Assembly (NCBI RefSeq): GCF_000170755.1
Contig: NZ_ABCK01000032.1
Coordinates: 1-55,288, forward strand
Source: Lentisphaera araneosa HTCC2155
Lineage (GTDB): Bacteria > Verrucomicrobiota > Lentisphaeria > Lentisphaerales > Lentisphaeraceae
Direction: 5' to 3'
DNA: 55,288 bases
Shown here: positions 34,486-43,603 of the stretch, piece after piece
Numbering within the stretch: position 1 is the stretch's first letter
Layout: each line of letters starts with the position of its first letter
Position numbers and translations under genes: made by a program
Notes under the pieces: generated by a model
What the model saw: the letters and a program-made list of their open reading frames with translations, nothing else
What the model was told of the DNA's origin: nothing
Databases searched by the model: none

Positions 34486-36248
34486 AAAAATTACTCCTCT
34501 GCCTCTTATCCCTCACTCCAAGTCTTTTCGCCTTAAGCCAGGGCGAAGCCCTCTTCGACAAAGTTGATGCCTGTGTCGTCTCGATTCAGCATGAAAATGC
34601 GGGTGGAAGTGGCTTCATTATTTCCGAGGATGGTTACATCCTCACCAATGGTCATGTTATCTCTTTGATGGATCGCGAAAATCCAAAAGACGTAGCCAAA
34701 CGCATTACTGTGGTTCTTCACGATGAATCCAAATACCAAGCACAAGTCATCGGTTTTTCTTTAGATCCCGACATAGCACTCATTAAAATCAAGCCAAAGA
34801 CTAAGTTGAGCACTGCCATTCTCGCAGACTCAAACTCAGCTCGTACAGGCCAGGAATGTTACGCCTTTGGTGCTCCCTTAGGGTTAAAAAGAACATTAAC
34901 TAAAGGGATTATTTCTAATACTGCTCAAACAAGCATCGGCACTTTCACCAAAGTTATCCAAACTGACGCAGCTATCAATCCAGGTAATAGCGGTGGGCCA
35001 CTCTTTAATATCAATGGCGAAGTGATTGGCGTTAACACCTATGCAAAAAGTGGCTCAGGCCTTGGTTTCTCTATCCCCATTAACTTTGCTAAAACACTCG
35101 TTGAGCACTTCAAAGAGTATGGTTATTTTAGACGCGCAGAGACACCACTCATTTTCACAAAAGCCATGACCGAGGAACTAGCTCGTGTGCTCAATTCTCC
35201 CCGTGGCCTTTTTATTGACTTTGTAGCTCCCAACTCACCTGCCGAAAAAGCTGGCTTCAAGGCAGCGGATATTATTGTTGGTATGAATGGAGAAAAAGTT
35301 GATGGCTCTAGTGAAGAAGCTTTCTTTGATTTTAACTGGGAATTTGTCACTCAAAAAGTTGACTCTGATAGCAGCTTAACTATTCAGCGTCGTCAAGCTG
35401 ATGGATCTTATAAAGAAATCATCATCAGCTGTAAGTTAGTCGAAGATGATCCCATGCCTGCAAGCGGCTATCAAATCGGTGAACTCTTAGAAATCAATTA
35501 CCCTGAAGTTGGCATGGCCGTTCAGCGTGTGACGCAATATGTCCAGTATATCTATAATTTTCCACACATGAATGGTGTTCGTATTGCTGGCTTAACTAAA
35601 AATAAAACAGCTGCCAAAGCAGGGCTCTACCGCAATGACTTTATCACGGAACTCAATGGCCAAAAAGTTCGCGATGATCAACACTTCAAAACCCTCATGG
35701 ATAAAATCCTCATTGCCCAAACAAAGTTCTTGATCTTTAAGGTCAAACGCGGCAACGATGAGCTTAAGATCCCTTTACGCGTTCACTACCCCCTTAAAGA
35801 TCGTAAAATCCTTCTCGTTCATAACAAAGATGAGTACCACGAAGAACTCATTCGGCGTATTCAACTTTCGGGCGCTGAAATCACTTCTATCTCCATGATC
35901 GATAAGCAAGCTACCGAGACTGAATGGGATGGCATTATCATCTCTTCTCAACAAACCGATCAAATCCCTGGAATCACGGTTCTCTTAGCCAAAGCAGCTG
36001 AGAATAAAACTCTTCTGGGCCTCGTTGGCAATGCGCCTGTTCAGCTCATTCATGCCCCCGAGTTTTATAAATCAAAAAAATTCACTATGGACAAAGAGAA
36101 ATCGGCGATTGCACTCAAAGCCGACCTTTTTTACACGGGTAAAGATAATGAAATTGACGGCAAACTAATTAGTACCAATGCCTTCGATAATCAATCGATT
36201 CGACAGTTCATCGCCACCTTCCGTGCCATGGCTTCTCAGGCAAAATAA
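34482..36248 (+). CDS. HtrA/DegP-type serine protease with PDZ domains
   Basis: Periplasmic quality-control protease. The signal peptide covers about residues 1-19. The triad is intact: H58 in T-N-G-H-V, D97 in D-P-D-I-A-L, S170 in G-N-S-G-G-P-L. Two PDZ domains follow (N-S-P-A-E-K-A-G-F and A-A-K-A-G-L-Y). About 150 further residues at the C-terminus are unusual: they contain K-D-R-K-I-L-L-V-H-N and a Rossmann-like strand pattern that I do not recognise. At 588 residues it is about 100 longer than DegP. Coupled to the inactive paralog upstream. Confidence 0.93.
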   Translation: MKKLLLCLLSLTPSLFALSQGEALFDKVDACVVSIQHENAGGSGFIISEDGYILTNGHVISLMDRENPKDVAKRITVVLHDESKYQAQVIGFSLDPDIALIKIKPKTKLSTAILADSNSARTGQECYAFGAPLGLKRTLTKGIISNTAQTSIGTFTKVIQTDAAINPGNSGGPLFNINGEVIGVNTYAKSGSGLGFSIPINFAKTLVEHFKEYGYFRRAETPLIFTKAMTEELARVLNSPRGLFIDFVAPNSPAEKAGFKAADIIVGMNGEKVDGSSEEAFFDFNWEFVTQKVDSDSSLTIQRRQADGSYKEIIISCKLVEDDPMPASGYQIGELLEINYPEVGMAVQRVTQYVQYIYNFPHMNGVRIAGLTKNKTAAKAGLYRNDFITELNGQKVRDDQHFKTLMDKILIAQTKFLIFKVKRGNDELKIPLRVHYPLKDRKILLVHNKDEYHEELIRRIQLSGAEITSISMIDKQATETEWDGIIISSQQTDQIPGITVLLAKAAENKTLLGLVGNAPVQLIHAPEFYKSKKFTMDKEKSAIALKADLFYTGKDNEIDGKLISTNAFDNQSIRQFIATFRAMASQAK

Positions 36249-36295
36249 CTTATTGGCATCGCCAAGCTCCTGCTTGGCATAATCCGCACAAAAAA

Positions 36296-36685
36296 ATGAA
36301 AATTGTTAAAAACCCCATCCTTCGCAACTTGCTCAAAGTAGCCGGTTTCGTTTGTATAGGATTGGGCATTGCTGGTATCCCCTTACCAGGTTTACCCACC
36401 ACACCTTTTTTTATCTTAGCTGCTTTTTGCTTTTCTAAGAGTTGCGAAACTCGCTATAACAAAATCCTCAACCACCCCAAGTTTGGCCCCCCCATTAAAG
36501 ATTACTTGGAAGGGCGTGGTATACCTCGAAAAATCAAAATCATTGCCATCGTCTGCATGTGGACTTTCCTCACTTTTAGCTTTGCTAAACTCCCTCAAAT
36601 TTACCTCAGAATCATTCTCATCGCTTCCGGAGCCTATGGCTCTTGGTTCATCTTAAAAGAACCCGATGCCCCGAGTAAGAAATAA
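36296..36685 (+). CDS. DUF454 (YbaN-type) membrane protein
   Basis: The 129-residue protein has three hydrophobic helices and the family signature L-P-G-L-P-T-T-P-F-F-I-L-A-A-F-C-F-S-K-S, followed by L-N-H-P-K-F-G-P. Function in the family is unknown. The ribosome site is weak. Its stop directly abuts the stop of the sulfatase on the other strand, with no bases between. Confidence 0.88.
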   Translation: MKIVKNPILRNLLKVAGFVCIGLGIAGIPLPGLPTTPFFILAAFCFSKSCETRYNKILNHPKFGPPIKDYLEGRGIPRKIKIIAIVCMWTFLTFSFAKLPQIYLRIILIASGAYGSWFILKEPDAPSKK

Positions 36686-38098
36686 TTACTTCAGATCGTT
36701 TGTTTTCACTGCTTTCATTTTATTTGTAAATGCCGTTCTCATTTCTTTGACAACATGAAGGTATTCAGGGTTTTTTATGAGATTTGTGTACTGCTTGGGG
36801 TCTTTTTGTAAATCAAATAATTCTTCGTTAGGAGTTTTTCCCTTATACCTCGAATATGACCAGCGTTTACCTTGGAGAACCCAGCCTTTATTATTGGCAG
36901 ATAAAATATTCTCACGAACTTTTATTTGCGGATCCCGCAATAACTCAGAAATATCTTTTCCTTGGATTCTATCAGGAATTTCTAAGGTACACAATTTTGT
37001 TGTTGTTGGAAACAAGTCCAAGAGTTCAACTAAAGAATCACTTTGCAGAGCCTCTCCGCCTGGCATCGAGATAATGAGTGGCACTCGAATCGACTCGTCT
37101 TTTAAACTTACTTTCGCCCAAAAATCATGCTCCCCTAAATGATAGCCATGATCACTCGTAAAAATGACAATCGTCTTATCCGCTTGCCCCGAATCTTCTA
37201 AAGCATCCAAAACTTTGCCCACTTGAACATCCATGTAAGTGACTGATGCATAATACGCACTCACAGCTTTTTTCTGTTGTTCAAGCGACATTTTCATATT
37301 CTCACTCGTTTTATAATTGATGCCTTTCTTGGGAATATCATTCCAGTCACCTTCTAACTTCGAAGGAAGTTCCATCTCTTGCCAAGGATAATCTTTATAA
37401 TACTTTTTTGGCGCGACAAAAGGCACATGAGGACGTACAAATCCTACTCCCAAGAAAAAGGGTTTATCCATATCTTTATACTTGTTTAAAAGCTCTATAG
37501 CTTTCACTGCGGCTTTGCCATCAGAATGCACCAGGTCGTCACCTTCCGCCTCGACCCTCACAAAGGTGTTCCCCCCCACAACAGGACGTTTACCATCGGG
37601 ATTTCCTTCCAAAGTTTCACCCACACCTAGTGCTTTCCATTCTGGCCCCTGACAATTATACTTTTCCGACCATGAACGTGGATCATCTGAGCCATCTGAA
37701 CCTTCTTCGATACCTTTGGGTACCGGCATGTGGAATATTTTGCTCACTCGAGCTGTATGGTAGCCCTGATTTTTAAAATACTCTGCCCAAGTTTCTCGAT
37801 CTCCAATCGCTTTACGTCCACTTACGTAGCCGAAAACTCCCGTAGCATCAGGATAGTAGCCCGACATAAATGAGGCTCGAGAAGGCCCGCAGTAAGTCGC
37901 TTGACAATAGGCCTTGGTGAAAAGTGTTCCTCTTTCAGCCAAACGATCAATGTTAGGCGTTTTACAGACCTGATTCCCATAAGAACTTAAAGCTGTTGCC
38001 GAGAGGTCATCCGAAATAATAAAAAGAACATTGTACTTATCTTTTGCAGAAACACATACGGTAATACACATGCATAGAATAATTGATCTAAAAAACAT
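36686..38098 (-). CDS. Secreted sulfatase, iduronate-2-sulfatase-like
   Basis: Signal peptide about residues 1-18. The formylglycine motif is C70-G-P-S-R; metal residues D30-D31 lie in I-I-S-D-D-L, and S-D-H-G-Y-H-L-G-E-H plus W-A-K-V-S-L are typical of the iduronate-2-sulfatase group. Length 470 is normal. Unlike the first sulfatase it belongs to a different S1 subgroup. It follows the Bat operon by 78 A/T-rich bases and may have its own promoter there. It contains palindrome copy 6. Confidence 0.93.
   Translation of the reverse strand: MFFRSIILCMCITVCVSAKDKYNVLFIISDDLSATALSSYGNQVCKTPNIDRLAERGTLFTKAYCQATYCGPSRASFMSGYYPDATGVFGYVSGRKAIGDRETWAEYFKNQGYHTARVSKIFHMPVPKGIEEGSDGSDDPRSWSEKYNCQGPEWKALGVGETLEGNPDGKRPVVGGNTFVRVEAEGDDLVHSDGKAAVKAIELLNKYKDMDKPFFLGVGFVRPHVPFVAPKKYYKDYPWQEMELPSKLEGDWNDIPKKGINYKTSENMKMSLEQQKKAVSAYYASVTYMDVQVGKVLDALEDSGQADKTIVIFTSDHGYHLGEHDFWAKVSLKDESIRVPLIISMPGGEALQSDSLVELLDLFPTTTKLCTLEIPDRIQGKDISELLRDPQIKVRENILSANNKGWVLQGKRWSYSRYKGKTPNEELFDLQKDPKQYTNLIKNPEYLHVVKEMRTAFTNKMKAVKTNDLK
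36926..36940. repeat. TTGCG-N5-CGCAA palindrome, copy 6
   Basis: Exact copy with spacer GATCC in the sulfatase gene; the spacer ends pair, giving TTGCGG-ATC-CCGCAA. Minus-strand codons read Leu-Arg-Asp-Pro-Gln. Confidence 0.9.
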
Positions 38099-38176
38099 AA
38101 AAACACCATTAATTAAATATTATTTAAAAAATAATTAATAATAAAGTACAATTTATATAATTCAATCGACTTGCTC

Positions 38177-41100
38177 TTACAAACGTTTATACCACTTATC
38201 GACCAGCTCTTCTAGTTGGGGCTCAAGGTGGCTACTATTTTCTGAAAAATAGCTTTCTTCAATAAGCTTAATATCACTCTCTAAATCAGCTTCAGTGGCT
38301 AGTGCATGATCGGATTGTTTGATTTGATTGAGAAAAGCAATAACTGAAACAGCACTAAGTTTTTGAGGCTTCTCAAATTCAATTTTTTCTTCGACGAGCT
38401 CTTGTTTAGCTACAGCTTTTGTGAGCTTGATTAGTACAGCTATAACTATAAGCGATAAGAGTGTCGCCACTATGTAAAACACGGGAGATTGAGCCGCCTT
38501 AGCCTTTAAATATTCTTCCTTGTCTGCCGCTACAATGTCAGCATCTTGATACTTCTTGTAGGAGACTTCTATGTCATCCAGTTTTATTTCAGGGAAAACA
38601 AATTTACTCAGCTCTCCCTGCCATTCAACGGAAGCATCAAACGCCAATTCAGATGAAACCGTCACGCGTCCATCATTTTGCTCATACTTAGTCACCAAAG
38701 GCTCTACATTTTCGGCACTTAATTTCAATTTATAATCCTTAGGTATGATTAAGAGCTCTTTTATGTTTGGCAACAGACCTTCCCCAGACATCTGCAGCTC
38801 TATAGAAACTTTACCTTCATGAGCACCACGACTATCGAGAATGAGCTCTAAGTTCGCATTTTTATAGGGTCTCACTTGATAATCTGTCGATTTGCTTGAA
38901 AGGCGAAGGGTGTTTGACCGCACCGGAAGTACAACCTGCCCTTGCCCATCATTAAAATCCATCTCAATAATAATTTCGGGAAGTTTATCCACTGCAGGAT
39001 CTTTAGATCTCAAAGTTAAGTAGGCTAAAGGTGTTTCCTGCCAATGTTTACGTGCTAAGCCCATGGCCTTAGGTCGATCCAAAACCCAGGTAATACTACC
39101 TAACTCAAATTTATCCTTGAGAGCTTTATTAATCTGATCCGTTAATTTCTTACGATAGTTTGTTACCCCTCGACCACTGATATTTACCGCACCCAAGGCA
39201 TACTTATCGAAACCTCCCGATTCACGTCCCAACTCTTTACTATGATGCAGGCTCACAAACACACCAAACTCATTCACATGACCTACCGAACTTGAGCCAT
39301 CTAACTTTAAATTGAGCTTCACTTCAGTCAATAAATCTTCATAGAACTGTAGCTGCTTGGTAATTCCATCAAGAGAAGGATGGTCTCCCATAATAAATTT
39401 CGCGGCTGACATAAAAGGCAGCTTAACGTGAGGCTGTAATTGCGGCCACATGCCCGTTAACCACTCACCAAACATATTGATATGACGCTCACGCCATTGT
39501 TCATCCATTGAGAATAACTGCGCACGCAATTCTTTGAGTTGCATATCGGATACAGAAGAACTCATCTCTAAACCTTGTAGATTACTTGCTCCAAGAATGA
39601 TGCTAAACCATTGAGTGTAGGGTTGAATTGTGTATTCTGATTTCCTTGCTTCTAACAAAGATTCATACAAACGCGCACAGTCCCTAAAACGCGAGAAAGC
39701 ATCTTTCCGAAGTTCACTATATTCAGCGGCACTACAGAGTTTATTCTTATTTTTATACTCTGCAAAATCGTAGAGCACTGCTGCTAAACTGACTGTTAAT
39801 GCGATATTGTCACCTTTTGTTTTCAATCGCCCTGAGAGCAGATTAATAACAGCTTGGTAAGCACTCACAGCCTCTTTTTGTGCCTCTTGCTCACTGCGGT
39901 TCGTTTGATACTGCAACTGAATTTGTCGACGCGTTTTATCATCTACCCAATCTCGTTGTACGAGAGCCACTAATTGACGGCATAAGACGAGCAAAGTCTT
40001 ATCATCGAGTTGATCTAAATCACCAAAGACTAATCTAACATCATCTTCACTAATGATTTCGGCTTGGCTAAAACAAGCAACAAAAGCTTTGACTTGAGCT
40101 GCTGGGTCAACTTTTATGCCTGCCTCATACACTTTGCTAAACATTGCCTGACAATCTTCAAGATTCTTCTTTTGACGCAAACGCGTTAAAGGAATCCCCT
40201 TGGGTTCACTTCGAAATATCTGCCCTCGTGATTGCACTGTTCGTGCCATGTTATTTCGATTGGGATTCACTGTTCGCGCCCAATCATCAAAAACTTCGTT
40301 ACAGATACGCCCAATTGTTTGGGGGTAGTGATCCTTGAAGCTTAACAAACGATCAAAAGCAGGTTCGGAATAGATGCCTTGCTTTAATTGGGCGATCGCT
40401 TCCTGAAAAGAAAAAAGTTGCTGTTCTGCATAACTTAAGCCACTTAGAGTTTGACTTGAGGGAACATTTTTTACTAGGGTATTAAAGTTAACGTACTTAG
40501 GAGCTCGTTTTGCCTTACTACGGCTATTGCTTTGAACGCTCATCTCCTTTTTCTTCTCTACTAAGCTATGGGCATATTCCCACTGCCAGTGGCGTACAGC
40601 TGTGCGTGAAAGTCCCGCATTAACATTTACTGTGGACAGACGGTTAATCACTCTCATGCTGCTAGCAAGGTCAATCGCTCTTTGAGTGTAGTTTTTTGAT
40701 TTATGTATCGCTATTAGTTTTTCATCGAAGCGTTTTTTTAGGGCTTCCAGTAAATCTTCATTGGCAAAAATGGATCTAAACCATTTGTCCATAAAAGCAT
40801 CATCGGCTGAAGCGCAATAATCCGCGATATTTTTAACAAGTTCTATTTTATCATCTAAAGGCAGATCTTTTTCTTGAAGTGCGAAGCATAAGTCTAGGTA
40901 ACTTTTACTATTGATTGATTTGAGTAAAGCTAACCACGGCTTGGCTTTTTCTAAACTCGCCAGTTTTTTCAATTCATCCATTTGTGGCATCAGTTCCATG
41001 GCTTTTTCGCGTTGACCAAAACTCGAATAAAAACTCATGTAAAGAAAAGTCTTTCTCAAGTCTTTTTCTTTCGCTCGCTCTTCAATTTCTCGATATAAAG

Positions 41101-41848
41101 AATCCTCTGGTGAACCGGCACTCGCACTCTTCTTTACCAAAGCAATTAATTTAGACAATTTCTGCGCCTCGCCATAGAACATCAGTTCCACAAAACCTTT
41201 AAGATCTAAAGCCGTGAAGAGAACGGGATCTTTTTCTAAGAGTCCCACAAGTTTATTATAAGTATCTTCGTAGACTATTTTTCTCGTGAAGCCATCACCT
41301 TTGGCGAACTCACGCAGTTTCTTATTCATATCATCAATCACTTCACTCTGGCGATTGACCAAAGTGATTTCTGTCACGCCACCTTGCACAGGCAACAAGG
41401 CTCTAACTTTATCAATGAATTGATTGGCTGTAATATTCCGCTCAGCTCCTAAGCGACCTAAAATTGTTTTTCCATCAGGTTTAATCACAACGTAACTGGG
41501 GTAGCCCTTAATTTCAAAGCTCGTCTTGAGAACGGCATTTTGTTCGACAAATTTTGCGGGAACCAATTTTTTGTTTTGTGGGAAATCAATATAAGCCAAG
41601 CTCAGCTCTTTTTTTGCGAACTCCGCCCATTGAGGATCTGCAAATACGGCTTTATCCATCAGCTTACACCAACCACACCAATCACTACCGGTAAAATTGA
41701 TAAATAAAACCTTTTTATTATCCTGAGCATACTTTTTCGCAGCCTGATAATCCATCGTCCACTGGCCAGCTTTATGGCCCTCAGTCAAAACCTCCGCAAC
41801 GCAAAGATTCCAACAGCAAAATATGATTCCTAAAAATAACCTATACAT
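38177..41848 (-). CDS. Giant thioredoxin-fused membrane protein of the Bat operon
   Basis: The 1223-residue protein has a signal peptide (about 1-19), then a thioredoxin-like domain with the active site S-D-W-C58-G-W-C61-K and the cis-Pro segment G-Y-P-S-Y. The next 600 or so residues are helical and repeat-like. A beta-rich part follows (about 850-1120), which resembles the aerotolerance protein BatD in its strand pattern and its place before the helix. One membrane helix lies near 1137-1155, and the last 65 residues are cytoplasmic and acidic. The start has AAGGAG at -9. It is the last gene of the moxR-Bat unit. The fusion is seen directly; the BatD comparison is inference. Confidence 0.8.
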   Translation of the reverse strand: MYRLFLGIIFCCWNLCVAEVLTEGHKAGQWTMDYQAAKKYAQDNKKVLFINFTGSDWCGWCKLMDKAVFADPQWAEFAKKELSLAYIDFPQNKKLVPAKFVEQNAVLKTSFEIKGYPSYVVIKPDGKTILGRLGAERNITANQFIDKVRALLPVQGGVTEITLVNRQSEVIDDMNKKLREFAKGDGFTRKIVYEDTYNKLVGLLEKDPVLFTALDLKGFVELMFYGEAQKLSKLIALVKKSASAGSPEDSLYREIEERAKEKDLRKTFLYMSFYSSFGQREKAMELMPQMDELKKLASLEKAKPWLALLKSINSKSYLDLCFALQEKDLPLDDKIELVKNIADYCASADDAFMDKWFRSIFANEDLLEALKKRFDEKLIAIHKSKNYTQRAIDLASSMRVINRLSTVNVNAGLSRTAVRHWQWEYAHSLVEKKKEMSVQSNSRSKAKRAPKYVNFNTLVKNVPSSQTLSGLSYAEQQLFSFQEAIAQLKQGIYSEPAFDRLLSFKDHYPQTIGRICNEVFDDWARTVNPNRNNMARTVQSRGQIFRSEPKGIPLTRLRQKKNLEDCQAMFSKVYEAGIKVDPAAQVKAFVACFSQAEIISEDDVRLVFGDLDQLDDKTLLVLCRQLVALVQRDWVDDKTRRQIQLQYQTNRSEQEAQKEAVSAYQAVINLLSGRLKTKGDNIALTVSLAAVLYDFAEYKNKNKLCSAAEYSELRKDAFSRFRDCARLYESLLEARKSEYTIQPYTQWFSIILGASNLQGLEMSSSVSDMQLKELRAQLFSMDEQWRERHINMFGEWLTGMWPQLQPHVKLPFMSAAKFIMGDHPSLDGITKQLQFYEDLLTEVKLNLKLDGSSSVGHVNEFGVFVSLHHSKELGRESGGFDKYALGAVNISGRGVTNYRKKLTDQINKALKDKFELGSITWVLDRPKAMGLARKHWQETPLAYLTLRSKDPAVDKLPEIIIEMDFNDGQGQVVLPVRSNTLRLSSKSTDYQVRPYKNANLELILDSRGAHEGKVSIELQMSGEGLLPNIKELLIIPKDYKLKLSAENVEPLVTKYEQNDGRVTVSSELAFDASVEWQGELSKFVFPEIKLDDIEVSYKKYQDADIVAADKEEYLKAKAAQSPVFYIVATLLSLIVIAVLIKLTKAVAKQELVEEKIEFEKPQKLSAVSVIAFLNQIKQSDHALATEADLESDIKLIEESYFSENSSHLEPQLEELVDKWYKRL

Positions 41849-41864
41849 ATTGACTCCTTAATAA

Positions 41865-42608
41865 TTATGACCCTGTCCCTTCTGGTCTTTCACCTAGTCC
41901 CGAACCGCGAGCATCTTCTTGACCTTCGCCATCGCCTAAACCTTCACCTGAGCCCTCGCCTTCCTGTCCCGCCTGTTGACCCATGGCACCGCGCCCTGCA
42001 CCAACTCCCTGGGAACCTCTACCTGAATCATCTTCTGGCAAAGCGTTCAAACGCAAATTCTTTCGATCAATTTTTCCCAAGGCAATACTTGCTTGTAAAT
42101 TATACACCCTATCCTTGTTCAAAGCATTGTCTTCTGCCAAAAAACGTAAGTGCTGTCTCGCACTTTCCACTTCTTTTTTCCAATATTGTTTTGCCACGCC
42201 CTCGAGCCTCATATGCCAAGCCGTATAATATAAGCTATGTCCCAAAGTCGCTCTGACTTTATCTTGATCACTTTGACTCAATTCGATGTCTTTATCATAA
42301 ATCATTTCCATTAGCGACTCAACTTCTTCAGTCGCCTTCACAATTTGTTTATTGTTGAGGTACACTTTGGATTTGGCGAGACGAAGAGCCGCTTCCGCTC
42401 GATCTAAAGGATTCTTCTCTAATAAAGCCAGTGCCTCATCATAGATAACTAAACTCTCCTGCCATTGCCCTTCAGTATTCAAAAGATCCCCCTGAGCCTT
42501 TAGTTCGGCAACGCGGTCATGCAAGATATACTCTTGCCCTTTTCCAAAATGAAAATAGGCCCAAAAGACTGGAAGGATAAACCAAAAAAACAAAAGGTAC
42601 TTCTTCAT
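41865..42608 (-). CDS. Bat-operon TPR protein with Gly-rich tail (BatC/BatE-like)
   Basis: The 247-residue protein has an N-terminal hydrophobic anchor, a few TPR-like helix pairs (A-E-L-K-A-Q-G-D and A-A-L-R-L-A-K-S-K) and a C-terminal tail of about 55 residues made of Gly, Glu, Gln and Ser. Such tails are common in BatC-type TPR proteins. It overlaps the preceding VWA gene by 4 bases and ends 16 bases before the giant protein. Confidence 0.75.
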   Translation of the reverse strand: MKKYLLFFWFILPVFWAYFHFGKGQEYILHDRVAELKAQGDLLNTEGQWQESLVIYDEALALLEKNPLDRAEAALRLAKSKVYLNNKQIVKATEEVESLMEMIYDKDIELSQSDQDKVRATLGHSLYYTAWHMRLEGVAKQYWKKEVESARQHLRFLAEDNALNKDRVYNLQASIALGKIDRKNLRLNALPEDDSGRGSQGVGAGRGAMGQQAGQEGEGSGEGLGDGEGQEDARGSGLGERPEGTGS

Positions 42609-43603
42609 TTCACCGGGCTCCCAAAATCATGTAAGTCTCTAATTTTTGAACGCTGTTGTTTCTGATCAAGTGCAAAATTCAAGAGTAGATAAGGCAGCAA
42701 GGCCAAGAGTAAGCTAGAAAGGAAACACGTGAGCAAAGCCCATTCACGAAGAGTAAAACTTTTGGCTTCTTCTTCAGTATCACCTGCTAAGTCGCCTAAA
42801 ACTTGCGTAGACAAATGCTTTTGATTCACATCCTGATACTGCCCACGCAGCCGTTTGGCTAGACGTTTCAAACTCAAAGTATCTTGTCTCGATTGGTGGC
42901 CGTCAATAAACATCCCCTCTGAGCTCCCCACACCTGCCACCAAAAATTCTTTGATTGCACTGGGAGCTTCGGGCATGCCTATTTCTGATGTGGAATCACC
43001 GTCAGAAATCAATAGGCAAGTACAGGAATCAGGACGCCATTTCTTCGCGACCTCAAAAGCTTTCTGAATTCCCTTTAACAAATCCGTTTTCCCTGGAGTA
43101 AAAGCTTGATCCATTGGCAGATCAAGAATATTTGCGATCACCGCTTCGTCAGTGGAGTCAATAATCACTGGCAAGGCATCGGTAAAAGTTGCAACAATAC
43201 TGTATTTCACATGGGGATCTTTAATGCGCTCCATCATCGACTCGAGAACTTCACGAGCGCGTAATTTACGTTGCATATCACCCGAAAAACCCGCATCGTC
43301 CAGATACATACTTGGAGAAACGTCCAAGATAATTAAGACATGCTCAACTTTATCAGGAGGAATTTTTTCTCCTTCTAAATCATCACCTAAATTGACTTGC
43401 TTATAATTCATTAAAACTAAGAGCCCCCAGGCTAAACTTGCCATAGCTAATGATCGAATTAAAGGAACAAACATTGTCCACCTTCGCGCTCGACCTTCTG
43501 GCCCAAAACTTAAAGAAGCCAATTTCCCAATTCGTTTACTGTGAATCCACTCAGCTAAAAAACACAAAATAAAGACGCCCACTGCAATCATCAAAGCTAC
43601 CAT
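42605..43603 (-). CDS. Membrane VWA-domain protein, BatB-like
   Basis: The 332-residue protein has two or three N-terminal hydrophobic segments, a von Willebrand A domain with the metal site D-V-S-P-S-M and a later S-D-G-D-S-T, and a C-terminal membrane helix. Paired VWA proteins follow moxR and DUF58 in Bat operons and are thought to help envelope stress resistance. It overlaps the upstream VWA gene by 7 bases and the downstream TPR gene by 4. Confidence 0.88.
   Translation of the reverse strand: MVALMIAVGVFILCFLAEWIHSKRIGKLASLSFGPEGRARRWTMFVPLIRSLAMASLAWGLLVLMNYKQVNLGDDLEGEKIPPDKVEHVLIILDVSPSMYLDDAGFSGDMQRKLRAREVLESMMERIKDPHVKYSIVATFTDALPVIIDSTDEAVIANILDLPMDQAFTPGKTDLLKGIQKAFEVAKKWRPDSCTCLLISDGDSTSEIGMPEAPSAIKEFLVAGVGSSEGMFIDGHQSRQDTLSLKRLAKRLRGQYQDVNQKHLSTQVLGDLAGDTEEEAKSFTLREWALLTCFLSSLLLALLPYLLLNFALDQKQQRSKIRDLHDFGSPVK

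Noticed and set aside
38099-38176. A/T-rich inverted repeats between the sulfatase and the giant protein
   Set aside because: Very low complexity; such pairings are expected by chance in A/T-rich DNA.
41867-42256. Plus-strand frame of 129 codons opposite the Gly-rich TPR gene
   Set aside because: Arises from the repetitive Gly/Glu codons of the real gene; no start signal.
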